Numbered from the stretch's first letter, positions 34,919-44,599 are shown. The stretch: 64,000 nt of DNA from Celeribacter persicus (GCF_003050785.1 NZ_QAOH01000001.1:518090-582089); one strand, 5' to 3'. Notes: generated by a model from the letters alone, not told the origin. Translations and numbers: made by a program.

Positions 34919-35944
34919 TTAACGGAAGGGCGGCGAGTAGATCAGGCCGCCTTCGGTCCACTGAGCATTCAGGCCACGAGCCAGACCCACCGGAGTGTTT
35001 TCACCGATGTTTTTCTCGAAGCTTTCGCCATAGTTGCCAACCTGGGTGATGATGTTCAGAGCCCAAGCGTTGTCGAGGCCAAGCATCGCGCCCAGTTCAC
35101 CCTCGACACCCAGAAGACGGTTGATCTCCGGGTTGTCGGTGCCATTGGCCATTTCCGCTGCATTCGCAGAGGTCACGCCGTATTCTTCGGCAGCGATCAT
35201 CGCGTTCAAAGACCAGCGAACGATGTCGCCCCAGTTGTCGTCGCCATGACGCACGAGCGGACCGAGCGGCTCTTTGGAGATGATCTCCGGCAGAACCACG
35301 TAACCTTCCGGGTTCTCGAAGGACGCACGCGATGCAGCCAGAGCGGAGGCGTCGGTGGTGTAGACGTCACAGGCACCGGCGAGGAACTGCGTCTGAGCTT
35401 CGGTGAAGCTTTCCACCGGAACCGGTTCGTATTCCATGTTGTTCACACGGAAATAATCAGCCAGGTTGAGCTCGGTCGTGGTCCCGGTTTCGATACACAC
35501 GGTCGCGCCGCCCAGTTCTTTCGCGGAGGACACGCCGAGGTCTTTGGGGACCATGAAGCCCTGACCGTCATAGTAGTTCACGCCGACGAAGGTGTTTTTC
35601 AGGTCCACGTCGCGCGAGAAGGTCCAGGTGGTGTTGCGGGCCAGCATGTCCACTTCGCCGGAGGCCAGAGCGGTGAAACGCACAGCCGACGTCAGCGGGG
35701 TGTATTCGACGGCTTCGGAATCGCCGAGCACGGCAGCGGCCACAGCACGGCACACGTCGACATCGAAACCCACGAATTTGCCGCTTGCATCCGGCGCAGC
35801 AAAGCCCGGAGTGCCCGGGTTCACACCACATTTCAGCATACCGCGCTCTTTCACGGCGGCCAGAGTGGAGGAATCCTGAGCCATCGCCGTCCCGGCAGCC
35901 AGACCTGCCAGCGTCAGCGCGCCAAGAAATACGGATTTTTTCAT
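34919..35944 (-). CDS. bztA: Glutamate/glutamine/aspartate/asparagine-binding protein
   Basis: 341-aa periplasmic binding protein. Signal peptide cleaves after GTAMA near residue 22. LKCGVNPGTPGFAAPDASGK, GFDVDVCRAVAAAVLGD and TCVIETGTTTELNLADYF-like parts (ATVCIETGTTTELNL) are BztA/AapJ marks. ATG 35944 is preceded by AGGAAGAGG; a longer frame to 36064 has no homology. First gene of the operon. Confidence 0.94.
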   Translation of the reverse strand: MKKSVFLGALTLAGLAAGTAMAQDSSTLAAVKERGMLKCGVNPGTPGFAAPDASGKFVGFDVDVCRAVAAAVLGDSEAVEYTPLTSAVRFTALASGEVDMLARNTTWTFSRDVDLKNTFVGVNYYDGQGFMVPKDLGVSSAKELGGATVCIETGTTTELNLADYFRVNNMEYEPVPVESFTEAQTQFLAGACDVYTTDASALAASRASFENPEGYVVLPEIISKEPLGPLVRHGDDNWGDIVRWSLNAMIAAEEYGVTSANAAEMANGTDNPEINRLLGVEGELGAMLGLDNAWALNIITQVGNYGESFEKNIGENTPVGLARGLNAQWTEGGLIYSPPFR

Positions 35945-36019
35945 ATTTACCTCTTCCTGATGTTGCGCCTTTGAATGGCGCTTTTTCCGATCCTCCCTGT
36001 GGACCGGGGGCGATATCGA

Positions 36020-36037
36020 AATGGGCAATTGCCCTTT
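36020..36037. promoter_or_regulatory. Candidate operator palindrome upstream of bztA
   Basis: A perfect 12-bp palindrome GGGCAATTGCCC (36023-36034), with further imperfect symmetry AAAT/TTTC outside, lies about 80 bp before the bztA start. No other gene lies close enough to claim it. Confidence 0.35.
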
Positions 36038-36172
36038 CAATGAGCTTAGTTTGGGAGGATTCATTCAGGAACGTCAAGGCCACGATCACAAATATGCATG
36101 ACCTCTGCGCATTTGATCAAATTGATGGCAGATGTGCGCGGCGATTGAGCTTTGCAGACAGACAAGCGCCGC

Positions 36173-36880
36173 TTAATTGACCACGCGGTAAAACAGCGCT
36201 GCCTGCAGGAAGCTCTGTCGCTTAATCTCGGCGGCCTCTGTGGCCTCTTCATCCTCGCCCCATTGCTCGATCTGGAACTGTTCATCGAGCCGCGACAGCG
36301 CCCAGGCTTCCTCAGGCGAAAGACGCCCTTCGATCACCGCAAAACCAAGAATCAGCGATCCCGAAAGCGCCACCAAATCGTGAAACGCAGCCAACTCAAA
36401 AGCGGTCAACGCATGCGTTCTGCTACGCAATGTTTCGAGCGCTTCCGGGGATTGCGGGGTGTGCATCACCCCAGCGCGCGGCTCCAGCCTGGCCGCAAGA
36501 ACCTCCGCCGCCCAGTCGAGCAGTGGGTCCCAGCCCGTCGCCTGCCGCTCCACCAATTCGCGCGGGTGCTCGGCCCGGTAACACAGAAGATCGCTGTCGC
36601 CGTAGTCCGAAAGCATATCGGCCACCTCGGCATGCTGAACGCTCACCTTGTCGAGCGCGGCATTGGCGCCACGGGTCGCGGGCATGGTGTTCGGGTCGAT
36701 AGCACCTTCCTGCGCCTCCCATTCGGCAGCAATCAGATCGGCCAACGCCCGTGTCGGCACGATCAGCGGCATCTTCGCAGGCGTTCGCACCGGACGGCCG
36801 TCGAGATGCACGGTGAAACCACCGTCAGCTTCCGCCACGGTGGTGTCTTTCCAAAACCGTTTCGCTGCCCATTCCGCCAT
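36173..36880 (-). CDS. ATP12-family F1-ATPase assembly chaperone
   Basis: 235-aa ATP12 protein, which binds free F1 alpha subunit during ATP synthase assembly. KRFWKDTTVAE, GFTVHLDGRPVRTPAK, ALADLIAAEW, DPNTMPATRGANAALD and SDLLCYRAEHP are conserved blocks in order. It follows the HAD gene by 2 nt. Common in this position in Rhodobacterales. Confidence 0.95.
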   Translation of the reverse strand: MAEWAAKRFWKDTTVAEADGGFTVHLDGRPVRTPAKMPLIVPTRALADLIAAEWEAQEGAIDPNTMPATRGANAALDKVSVQHAEVADMLSDYGDSDLLCYRAEHPRELVERQATGWDPLLDWAAEVLAARLEPRAGVMHTPQSPEALETLRSRTHALTAFELAAFHDLVALSGSLILGFAVIEGRLSPEEAWALSRLDEQFQIEQWGEDEEATEAAEIKRQSFLQAALFYRVVN

Positions 36881-36882
36881 GT

Positions 36883-37551
36883 TCAGTCCTTCCAGATCGT
36901 CTTGAGCGCACCTTCGAGTTGCCCGAAATCGTCAAGCACTGTCGCAGCCCCCGCCCCGATCAGCGCCTCGCGCCCGTGATAACCCCAACTCACGCCAATC
37001 CCATGGCAGCGCGCGGCCCGGGCCATTTCCATATCGTATGTCGTATCCCCGATGACAACCGCCTCTGTCGCAGTGACCCCCGTGTCCATGAGACAGGTCA
37101 TCACCATGGACGGATGCGGTTTCGACGGATGATCGTCGGCGCTTTGCGTAGTCACGAAGAGATCGGCAAACTCCCAACCGTCAAGCAACGCGGTCAGCCC
37201 ACGCCGGCTCTTGCCCGTTGCAATCGCAAGATAGAGATCGTCGCGCGCGCCAAGTCTGCGCACCGCCTCTTCCGCACCGGGATAAAGCGGCGAGGCCGCC
37301 GCCCCTTGCGCCAGACGGTGTGTGTAAAACGCATCCTTATAGGCCTCAACCATGCGGACCAGAGTGGTCTCATCCACCGCACGGGCCAGTTCCCGCATCG
37401 CCAGAGGCAAGGACAGTCCGACAATGGACAGGATCGTATTTCGATCCGGCACCGGCAGGTCCACTGCCTCGAACGCCGCCGCCATGGACAGGACGATGTG
37501 GGCCTGACTGTCGACCAGCGTGCCGTCCACGTCGAAAATGACGAGTTTCAT
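36883..37551 (-). CDS. HAD-IA hydrolase, phosphoglycolate-phosphatase-like
   Basis: 222-aa HAD hydrolase. Motif I IFDVDGTLVDS at residues 4-14, motif II IATGKSRRG, motif III Lys in HPSKPHPSM and motif IV VVIGDTTYDMEMARAA are intact. ATG 37551 overlaps the rluC-like stop by 4 nt, and this start puts motif I at the N-terminus. Often annotated as Gph; substrate not proven. Confidence 0.9.
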   Translation of the reverse strand: MKLVIFDVDGTLVDSQAHIVLSMAAAFEAVDLPVPDRNTILSIVGLSLPLAMRELARAVDETTLVRMVEAYKDAFYTHRLAQGAAASPLYPGAEEAVRRLGARDDLYLAIATGKSRRGLTALLDGWEFADLFVTTQSADDHPSKPHPSMVMTCLMDTGVTATEAVVIGDTTYDMEMARAARCHGIGVSWGYHGREALIGAGAATVLDDFGQLEGALKTIWKD

Positions 37552-38597
37552 CCGCGCAGGTCCTCGAACGGGTCTTCGGCAGCGAGGTCTTCGGTCCAAC
37601 CGAACGTGTCCCAGCTATGCTTCATATGATCCGGCAAGGGCGCGGTCACGGTCATGACTTTCTTTGTCACCGGGTGCTCAAACCGCAGCATCCGCGCGTG
37701 CAGGTGCAGCTTCTTCGAGATGATCCCGCCAAGCTGCGCGCCCCAGCCATCGCCGAGGTTTTCCTGACCCGAGCCGCCGTATTTACCATCGCCGATGATC
37801 GGATGACCGATCTCCGCCATATGCGCGCGGAGTTGGTGGGTGCGACCGGTGATCGGCTCCATCGCAACCCAGCTTGCCCGCGACCCGACACGGTAGAGCG
37901 TGGCATAAAGCGTCTGCGCCCGTTTCGCGCCGGGCGTCGCATCGACATCGCGTGGGTGCACCGCGAGCATCTTTTCCCCCTCGCCCGACTTGCCGCGACC
38001 GGGCGCTTTGACCAGCCCGTATTTGATTTCGCCAAGGTAGGGCGTCGGCACACCCGCCACCAAGGCCCAGTAAATCTTGCGCGTATTCTTGTGGCGGAAG
38101 GCTTCGGTCAGTTTCGAGGCAATCGCAGGCGTGCGCGCCAGTGCCAGCACTCCGGACGTGTCCTTGTCGAGCCGGTGCACAAGACGTGGTTTCTCAGGAA
38201 AATCACCCTGCAACGCCACCGATAACCCGTCGACATGGCGGGTCTGTTTAGACCCGCCTTGGGTCGGCAATCCCGCCGGTTTATTGATCACGATGAGATA
38301 TTCGTCCTCATAAAGCACCGCATCGCGCATCATCTGCGCATCGGCCTTCGAGACCTTCGCCTCGCTGCGCTCCGGTTTCGGCGCACTCTCATCGGGCAGC
38401 GGCGGCACACGGATCGCCATCCCCGGCCCGACCCGCGTGTTCGATTTCGCCCGCGCGCCATCGACGCGAATCTCACCCTTGCGGCACATCTTCTCGATAT
38501 TGCCCTGCGTCACCTGCGGGAACATCTTGCGGAACCAACGGTCGAGCCGCTGCTCGGGCTGATCGTCGCCAATGGTGATCGTCTGAACTGCGCTCAT
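37548..38597 (-). CDS. RluC-family rRNA pseudouridine synthase
   Basis: 349-aa RluA/RluC family enzyme. An S4 RNA-binding domain (RLDRWFRKMFPQV, residues 17-29, to about 75) precedes the catalytic domain with RLVHRLDKDTSGVL near residue 140, which holds the catalytic Asp. PITGRTHQLRAHMAEIGHPI is a second signature. RluC modifies U955, U2504 and U2580 in E. coli 23S rRNA. Overlaps crcB by 4 nt. Confidence 0.93.
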   Translation of the reverse strand: MSAVQTITIGDDQPEQRLDRWFRKMFPQVTQGNIEKMCRKGEIRVDGARAKSNTRVGPGMAIRVPPLPDESAPKPERSEAKVSKADAQMMRDAVLYEDEYLIVINKPAGLPTQGGSKQTRHVDGLSVALQGDFPEKPRLVHRLDKDTSGVLALARTPAIASKLTEAFRHKNTRKIYWALVAGVPTPYLGEIKYGLVKAPGRGKSGEGEKMLAVHPRDVDATPGAKRAQTLYATLYRVGSRASWVAMEPITGRTHQLRAHMAEIGHPIIGDGKYGGSGQENLGDGWGAQLGGIISKKLHLHARMLRFEHPVTKKVMTVTAPLPDHMKHSWDTFGWTEDLAAEDPFEDLRG

Positions 38598-38968
38598 GCG
38601 TAGAAACTCCTTGCGGCGAAGAGGCCGAGAGCGATCCCACCCAGTGCCAACACCAGCGTGCCAAAGACATAGGCTGCGGCCAAACCGTAATCGCCCCGCT
38701 CAAAAATGGTCATCGCATCCAATGAGAAGGCCGAATACGTGGTGAATCCGCCCAACATCCCGGTCATCAATAGCGGCGCGAACCGGTTGCCGTTCTCATG
38801 CGCCAGCATCACCACCACGACCCCCATCAGGAAAGAGCCGAGGAAATTCACGAACATCGTGTTCCATGGAAAGCTCTTGCCCACGAGATGGGTCATGGCG
38901 AGGCCGGACAGATAGCGTGCCGATGCGCCAATCGCGCCGCCCAATGCGACCTGGATCAATGGTGCCAT
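38594..38968 (-). CDS. crcB: Fluoride ion channel CrcB/Fluc
   Basis: 124-aa four-helix fluoride channel subunit that works as a dual-topology dimer. GGAIGASARYL at residues 10-20, WNTMFVNFLGSFLMG near 34 and GMLGGFTTYSAFSLD near 70 are the signature blocks, with the pore Asn and the Phe box. No fluoride riboswitch is visible upstream. Confidence 0.95.
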   Translation of the reverse strand: MAPLIQVALGGAIGASARYLSGLAMTHLVGKSFPWNTMFVNFLGSFLMGVVVVMLAHENGNRFAPLLMTGMLGGFTTYSAFSLDAMTIFERGDYGLAAAYVFGTLVLALGGIALGLFAARSFYA

Positions 38969-39016
38969 GTCATCCTCTTCAGTTGCCCGTGTTCCTGTGG
39001 GGGACAGCCCGGAATG

Positions 39017-40342
39017 TCAACCGCCCCGTTGTTTGCGCAGCTTGTCGAAATAGGCCACGCGCTTGACTAGATCACGCTCAAAGCCGCGCTCGACGGGCTT
39101 GTAGAACTGCGTGCGCGGGAGGGTGTCGGGAAAGTAATTCTGTCCGGAGAAGGCATCCTCGACGTCGTGATCGTAGGCGTAACCCTCGCCATAGCCTTGT
39201 TCCGACATGAGTTTCGTCGGCGCGTTCAGGATGTGTTTCGGTGGCGGTTCCGACCCGGTCTTGCGCGCCGCCGCGCGGGCCGCTTTGAACGCGGTATAGA
39301 CCGCATTCGATTTCGGTGCGAGCGCGAGATAAACGATGCATTGTGCCAGTGCGAGCTCGCCCTCGGGAGAGCCCAATCGCTCATAGGTTTCCCAGGCATG
39401 AAGCGCAACCGCCTGGGCCTGTGGATCGGCGAGCTGAATGTCTTCAATCGCCATACGCAGCATCCGGCGTGCCAGATAGCGTGGATCTTCGCCACCCTCC
39501 AGCATCCGACCAAGCCAATAAAGCGCCGCATCCGGGTCCGAGCCCCGCACGGATTTGTGCAGCGCCGAAATCAGGTTGTAATGCTCGTCGCCCCTCTTGT
39601 CGTATTTCGAGGCTCGCCGCATCAGGCGCTTGCCAAGTTGTTCAGGATCGAGCGGGGCATCCACTTTCCACGCGGCGATCTGCTCGATCAGGTTCAGAAG
39701 GCTGCGCCCATCCCCGTCGGCCATCTCGTAAAGCGCGAAACGCGCCATTTCCGTCAGCGGCAGGGTCTTGCCCAACTCCCGCTCCGCCCGCTCGGTCAGT
39801 TGCGCGAGGTCTTCATGCGTCAGCCGCGTCAACACCATGACCTGCGCCCGCGACAGAACCGCGGCGTTCAGTTCGAATGACGGATTCTCCGTTGTCGCGC
39901 CTACAAGGAGAATCGTGCCATCCTCCATATGCGGGAGGAAACTGTCCTGCTGCGCCTTGTTGAACCGGTGAATCTCGTCGACGAAAAGAAGCGTCCCCTG
40001 CCCGTTCGCACGCCTGAGTTTCGCCGCCTCGAACACTTTGCGCAGTTCCGGGACGCCGGAAAAAATCGCGGAAATCTGAACGAAATGCAGGTCGGTCTCA
40101 TCCGCCAGAAGCCGCGCAATGGTGGTCTTGCCCACCCCCGGCGGCCCCCAGAAGATGATTGACGACAAGGCCCCCGAGGCAAGCATCACACCCAGTGGAG
40201 CTTCGGGGCCGAGTACCTGTTGCTGTCCGATCACCTCCGACAGTTTCTGCGGACGCAAACGATCCGCGAGCGGTCGCGGAGCGGTCCCGTGCGGCGCGGG
40301 ATGTGTCGGGGTGGTTTCATCGGAAGAGAACAGGTCGGCCAT
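39017..40342 (-). CDS. rarA: Replication-associated recombination protein RarA
   Basis: 441-aa AAA+ ATPase acting at stalled forks, related to clamp-loader subunits. ADRLRPQKLSEVIGQQQVLG, Walker A WGPPGVGKTTIARLLA, Walker B FVDEIHRFNKAQQD and sensor GATTENPSFELN are present, followed by the C-terminal tetramerisation region. Upstream of crcB in the same orientation. Confidence 0.96.
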   Translation of the reverse strand: MADLFSSDETTPTHPAPHGTAPRPLADRLRPQKLSEVIGQQQVLGPEAPLGVMLASGALSSIIFWGPPGVGKTTIARLLADETDLHFVQISAIFSGVPELRKVFEAAKLRRANGQGTLLFVDEIHRFNKAQQDSFLPHMEDGTILLVGATTENPSFELNAAVLSRAQVMVLTRLTHEDLAQLTERAERELGKTLPLTEMARFALYEMADGDGRSLLNLIEQIAAWKVDAPLDPEQLGKRLMRRASKYDKRGDEHYNLISALHKSVRGSDPDAALYWLGRMLEGGEDPRYLARRMLRMAIEDIQLADPQAQAVALHAWETYERLGSPEGELALAQCIVYLALAPKSNAVYTAFKAARAAARKTGSEPPPKHILNAPTKLMSEQGYGEGYAYDHDVEDAFSGQNYFPDTLPRTQFYKPVERGFERDLVKRVAYFDKLRKQRGG

Positions 40343-40431
40343 GGCATAAGGTTACGCCGCCTGCGCGGATCGCGAAAGAGGGGATCGGGGCCAAAAAGCA
40401 GCGTTCTGGCCCCGTTTTCAGGCACATGAGT

Positions 40432-41019
40432 TCAGTGCAGTTTGTTGATCAGGTTGATGCGCATGCAGGCATTGCGCGCGCCCCCGATATCCATCACCGG
40501 ACCGATCACATCAATGTCGAGCCCCACCCGGCGACCCCAGCGGTTACCGTTTTCCGGGATCAGGCATATCACCGAAGTGGCCCCAAGTTCCCGTGCGGAA
40601 TTGGTCATCTCCCCGATCAGGCTTATCTGAACTTTGAGACGGTTTTTCGCAGGCACCCGCGGCGAGACGAAAATCCGGCTCGATTCCCAGACATGCTCCG
40701 CCACGGGCGCCTCTTCGAACAGCAAATCCGACGGAATGCTGTCGAGAAGGCCGCGTTGGGCGTCCCGGATCATGTAGGAATAGATGCCACAGCGTGTGGT
40801 TGTGGGGGTCAGGCGGATACCCGCCAACACGTCGCCAAACTCGTGAACCGCAATCCAACGGGACGCGGGCGTGTCGTATTGATCGTATTCCATACCATCT
40901 GCCTGCGGCAGATCCCACTTCGCGTGCTGAATGAAAGTTTCATGCCGCGCGCGAAGCATATTGGCAAAAAGATCGCCATGATTGTGCAGATTGGCAAAAG
41001 AAAGCGTAGTCGTTTGCAT
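40432..41019 (-). CDS. Acyl-homoserine-lactone synthase, LuxI family
   Basis: 195-aa autoinducer synthase that joins SAM with an acyl carrier. The invariant residues are all there: Arg25, Phe29, Trp35, Glu44, Asp46, Asp49, Arg69, and Glu/Arg in HVWESSRIFV near residue 108. The luxR-type gene lies 54 nt upstream on the same strand, so the two form a luxR-luxI unit. The acyl chain cannot be predicted. Confidence 0.93.
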   Translation of the reverse strand: MQTTTLSFANLHNHGDLFANMLRARHETFIQHAKWDLPQADGMEYDQYDTPASRWIAVHEFGDVLAGIRLTPTTTRCGIYSYMIRDAQRGLLDSIPSDLLFEEAPVAEHVWESSRIFVSPRVPAKNRLKVQISLIGEMTNSARELGATSVICLIPENGNRWGRRVGLDIDVIGPVMDIGGARNACMRINLINKLH

Positions 41020-41073
41020 GGTACGTCTCCGGAGTTGGTTGATTTCTTCAACGCAACGCGGGAGCGAGCACCG

Positions 41074-41685
41074 TCACAACAGTTTGATCTCCTTAGCTTT
41101 TTGGATGGCTTCCGAGGTCGTCCGGGCCATAAGACGTTCCCGGGCTGAAACAAGACGCGCCTTCAGCGCACTCTCCGAAATCCCGAGCTTGGCCGCGGCT
41201 GCTGCGTGACGATCACCGCCCGCGATGCACCGGAGGGCCTGAATTTGGGCCTGTGTCAAATCTGTTTGCGGCTCAGAGATTTCATGCAGGGTGCGCACGA
41301 TCGTCGCGATTTTCGAGATCTCCTGATCCGTGAATTCGCGATCGGCCCTTGCGCAGCCGACAATGGTTCGGGACTGAACCGGCCCACAGGACACGGCAAC
41401 ACCGTAGTTCAGACCGAATTCAGCGGCCTGCCTCCAAATTTGGAATGGATCGGGGAGTTCTATTTCGCTCCACCTTGTAGCCCCTTCGCAACTCAACCCC
41501 CAGGCGATCATCGGGTCTCTCAACGCATAGGCGTTCGCCGCATAATGTTCGAGCCATTTCGGATCGTAAGTCGATTCCGCGACCAGAGGCGAGGCGAAAC
41601 GGATATGCAGACCAGCGGAATATCCGTCGGCAGATGCAGAACGAAGCTGGGCAAACAGGCGATTGAGTTCGGTTGTGTCACGCAT
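41074..41685 (-). CDS. LuxR-family autoinducer-binding regulator
   Basis: 203-aa quorum-sensing regulator, a little shorter than the usual 235-250. The N-terminal autoinducer domain shows KWLEHYAANAYALRDPMIAW (Trp, Tyr and Asp positions of the TraR/LuxR ligand pocket). The C-terminal helix-turn-helix runs from LTQAQIQALRCIAGGD through LGISESALKARLVSARERL. It is the upstream partner of the synthase gene. A 15-bp perfect palindrome lies 46 bp before its start. Confidence 0.9.
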   Translation of the reverse strand: MRDTTELNRLFAQLRSASADGYSAGLHIRFASPLVAESTYDPKWLEHYAANAYALRDPMIAWGLSCEGATRWSEIELPDPFQIWRQAAEFGLNYGVAVSCGPVQSRTIVGCARADREFTDQEISKIATIVRTLHEISEPQTDLTQAQIQALRCIAGGDRHAAAAAKLGISESALKARLVSARERLMARTTSEAIQKAKEIKLL

Positions 41686-41730
41686 GGGAAAATCATTTTG
41701 GTTACGAAAGGAATGACAACCATAAGGAGA

Positions 41731-41745
41731 TCATCCTAAGGATGA
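41731..41745. promoter_or_regulatory. Candidate operator upstream of luxR
   Basis: Perfect inverted repeat TCATCCT-A-AGGATGA, 46 bp before the LuxR-type start. A second repeat, AGTCG-CAGGA-CGACT, is at 41797-41811. Either could be a lux-box-like site or the site of another regulator. Confidence 0.35.
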
Positions 41746-41848
41746 GTAAACCAACAAAACTGACTTTGAAAGCCAAAATGCGGTTCTATGATGAATAGTC
41801 GCAGGACGACTGCAAAACTGCACAATTTCGAGGCCTTCCCCCATCAAT

Positions 41849-41877
41849 AAAAAAGCCCCGCCGAAGCGGAGCTTTTG
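41849..41877 (-). terminator. Terminator of the alpha operon
   Basis: On the minus strand AAAAGCTCCGC-TTCG-GCGGGGCTTTTTT: a stem of about 11 bp with one G-U, a UUCG tetraloop and a T-tract, 22 nt after the rplQ stop. Ends the rpsM-rpsK-rpoA-rplQ unit. Confidence 0.9.
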
Positions 41878-41898
41878 AAATCACAGGGGAAACTGAGA

Positions 41899-42327
41899 TC
41901 AGTCCTCGTCGGTCATCGCGGCTTCTTCGGCCTCAAGACGCGCCTTGTCAGCGGCACCTTTGGCAGCCGGGTCACGATCGACCAGTTCGATGATCGCCAT
42001 CGGAGCCATATCGCCGTAGCGGAAGCCGGCTTTCAGAACGCGGGTGTAACCACCGTTGCGCTCCGCGTAACGCGGACCGAGCACTTCGAAGAGTTTCGCG
42101 ACATCTTTGTCTTGTTTCAGCTGAGCCGCAGCCTGACGACGGGCGTGCAGATCGCCACGTTTGCCGAGGGTGATCAGCTTGTCCATGATGCGCTTGAGCT
42201 CTTTGGCTTTCGGCAGCGTGGTTTTGATCTGTTCGTGCTCAATGAGCGAGCCAGCCATGTTGGAGAACATCGCTTTGCGGTGTTCGTGGGTCCGGTTGAG
42301 GCGGCGGTAACCTTTAGCGTGACGCAT
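41899..42327 (-). CDS. rplQ: 50S ribosomal protein L17
   Basis: 142-aa L17, starting [20 protein letters not shown]. Binds near the exit tunnel. Last gene of the alpha operon, 134 nt after rpoA. The acidic tail after about residue 120 ([11 protein letters not shown]) is typical of Rhodobacterales. Confidence 0.98.
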   Translation of the reverse strand: MRHAKGYRRLNRTHEHRKAMFSNMAGSLIEHEQIKTTLPKAKELKRIMDKLITLGKRGDLHARRQAAAQLKQDKDVAKLFEVLGPRYAERNGGYTRVLKAGFRYGDMAPMAIIELVDRDPAAKGAADKARLEAEEAAMTDED

Positions 42328-42461
42328 TTTCTATCTCCTTAGCGTGTTTTGCTTTGTCTGGCAGCCGATGCGTGTCAGCCGCTCTCCTTGGGGCATTTGC
42401 CCGGATATTCCCCGCACGAAGCGGGCATTGGTGAGGGAGACCGAAGCCTCCCTCAGATTGC

Positions 42462-43478
42462 TTAGAACTGGTCTTCGAATTTCTTCGCCAGTTCTTCGAT
42501 GTTTTCCGGCGGCCACTCTTCGACATCCATACCAAGGTGCAGGCCCATGCCGGACAGAACCTCTTTGATCTCGTTGAGCGACTTGCGTCCGAAGTTCGGG
42601 GTGCGGAGCATCTCGGCTTCGGTTTTCTGGATAAGATCGCCGATGTAGACGATGTTATCGTTTTTCAGGCAGTTCGCCGAACGGACAGACAGTTCCAGCT
42701 CATCCACTTTCTTGAGAAGAAGCGGGTTGAACTCGAGACCGTCGTCTTCTTCCTGGCGACCAGCCGATTCCGGCTCGTCGAAGTTCACGAAGATGCCCAA
42801 CTGATCCTGAAGGATGCGCGCAGCGAAAGCCACGGCGTCTTCCGGGGTCACGGAACCGTCGGTTTCGATCTTCATCGTCAGCTTGTCATAGTCGAGCACC
42901 TGACCTTCACGGGTCGGCTGCACGTCATAGGACACTTTCTTGACCGGCGAATAGATCGCATCGACCGGGATCAGGCCGATCGGCGCATCTTCCGGTTTGT
43001 TCTTGTCGGCAGAGACGTAACCTTTGCCGGTGTTGACGGTCAGTTCCATGAACAGATCGGCGCCATCGTCGAGGTGGCAGATCACGTGATCCTTGTTCAG
43101 GACCTCGATGCCAGCCGATTCGGAAATGTCACCGGCGGTCACGACCATCGGACCTTTGGCGGAGATCGAGAGACGTTTCGGCCCTTCGACTTCCATACGC
43201 AGCGACACGCCTTTCAGGTTCAGGATGACGTCGGTGACATCTTCACGCACGCCCGCGACCGAGGAGAACTCGTGCAGGACGTTGTCGATCTGAACGGAGG
43301 TGATGGCCGCGCCTTGCAGCGACGACATCAGAACGCGACGCAGCGCGTTGCCCAGCGTCAGACCGAAACCGCGCTCAAGCGGTTCGGCAACGATGGTTGC
43401 CTGACGTGCCGGTTCATTACCCGGTTTCACTTCAAGCTGTTGCGGTTTAATGAGCTCGGCCCAATTCTTGTGGATCAT
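42462..43478 (-). CDS. rpoA: RNA polymerase alpha subunit
   Basis: 338-aa alpha subunit. The N-terminal domain (about 1-235, [20 protein letters not shown]) dimerises and starts polymerase assembly. The C-terminal domain (about 255-325) holds [14 protein letters not shown], with the Arg and Asn that contact UP elements and activators. Full length, in its standard place between rpsK and rplQ. Confidence 0.99.
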   Translation of the reverse strand: MIHKNWAELIKPQQLEVKPGNEPARQATIVAEPLERGFGLTLGNALRRVLMSSLQGAAITSVQIDNVLHEFSSVAGVREDVTDVILNLKGVSLRMEVEGPKRLSISAKGPMVVTAGDISESAGIEVLNKDHVICHLDDGADLFMELTVNTGKGYVSADKNKPEDAPIGLIPVDAIYSPVKKVSYDVQPTREGQVLDYDKLTMKIETDGSVTPEDAVAFAARILQDQLGIFVNFDEPESAGRQEEDDGLEFNPLLLKKVDELELSVRSANCLKNDNIVYIGDLIQKTEAEMLRTPNFGRKSLNEIKEVLSGMGLHLGMDVEEWPPENIEELAKKFEDQF

Positions 43479-43600
43479 GCTTGTGCCTCCATTCTTGTCC
43501 TCCCGCCCATGTCCTTAAACGGGGGGACGCCCGAGGGGTCTCAAAACGCAAAACAGACCGCGGGCAAACATGGCCCGCGATCCTGAAATCGTAACTTCGA

Positions 43601-43990
43601 TTACACGCGACGGCGTTTCGGCGGGCGGCAGCCGTTGTGCGCAATCGGGGTCACGTCACGGATCGACGTGATGTTGAAGCCGATGGCAGCGAGCGCGCGC
43701 AGCGCGGACTCACGACCCGACCCCGGGCCCTGCACTTCGACTTCGAGGGTTTTCACACCGTGGTCCTGAGCTTTGCGGCCCGCATCCTCGGCTGCCATCT
43801 GAGCGGCATACGGGGTGGATTTACGGGAGCCTTTGAAGCCCATGGTGCCAGCGGACGACCAGGAGATCGCGTTGCCTTGCACGTCGGAAATCAGGATCTT
43901 GGTGTTGTTGAAGGTGGAGTTCACATGAGCAACGCCAGCGGCGATGTTCTTGGAAACCTTACGCTTCGTGCGACGGGTATCACGTGCCAT
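43601..43990 (-). CDS. rpsK: 30S ribosomal protein S11
   Basis: 129-aa S11 on the 30S platform. [36 protein letters not shown] and the C-terminal [13 protein letters not shown] are conserved. 15 nt after rpsM. Confidence 0.98.
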   Translation of the reverse strand: MARDTRRTKRKVSKNIAAGVAHVNSTFNNTKILISDVQGNAISWSSAGTMGFKGSRKSTPYAAQMAAEDAGRKAQDHGVKTLEVEVQGPGSGRESALRALAAIGFNITSIRDVTPIAHNGCRPPKRRRV

Positions 43991-44005
43991 GTCTGAATAC
44001 TCCCC

Positions 44006-44374
44006 TTACTTCTTCTTGCCGGCGATCGGCTTCGCCGGGCCCTTGCGGGTGCGGGCGTTGGTGTGGGTGCGCTGACCGCGAACCGGGAGGTTACGGCGGT
44101 GACGCAGGCCGCGATAGCAGCCGAGGTCCATGAGACGCTTGATGTTCATCTGCACTTCACGACGAAGGTCACCTTCGACGGTATAGTTGGCGTCGATGTG
44201 CTCACGGATAGCGAGGACTTCGGCGTCGGACAGCTCGTTCACACGACGGGTCAGGTCGATGCCAACGGCTTCGCAGATGGCTTTGGCGGAGGTGTTGCCA
44301 ATGCCGGTGATATAGGTGAGCGCGATCGGAACGCGCTTGGCGGTCGGGATGTTGACGCCGGCGATACGTGCCAC
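44006..44374 (-). CDS. rpsM: 30S ribosomal protein S13
   Basis: 122-aa S13 in the 30S head, bridging to the 50[35 protein letters not shown] and the basic tail [17 protein letters not shown] are conserved. First gene of the alpha operon; its own promoter lies at 44548-44576. Confidence 0.98.
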   Translation of the reverse strand: MARIAGVNIPTAKRVPIALTYITGIGNTSAKAICEAVGIDLTRRVNELSDAEVLAIREHIDANYTVEGDLRREVQMNIKRLMDLGCYRGLRHRRNLPVRGQRTHTNARTRKGPAKPIAGKKK

Positions 44375-44547
44375 GTTGACTTTCCTTTCGTTGCGGTTCC
44401 GTAATCCCGGAACCTTTTTTCACAACGGAAGCTCGCGGGGTTGTCCCAGCGAGCCACAGCTGAATTCAGGTGATGATTGCGCCCCGGCCCTCATAAACAT
44501 GATTGAAACGGCCCGTTTGCGAATCCTTTACCCCAGAGGGATGGGTT

Positions 44548-44576
44548 GCCATAGAGGGGAATCGCCGGAGGGTCAA
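44548..44576 (-). promoter_or_regulatory. Sigma70-like promoter for rpsM-rpsK-rpoA-rplQ, overlapping a stem-loop
   Basis: Minus strand: TTGACC (44571-44576), 17-nt spacer, TATGGC (44548-44553), 174 nt before rpsM. The spacer overlaps one arm of a stem-loop after adk (TCGCCGGA 44562-44569 with TCCGGCGA 44582-44589), so termination of the upstream unit and initiation of the next are interwoven. Confidence 0.55.
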
Positions 44577-44599
44577 GGCCTTCCGGCGACTGTCTTTAA

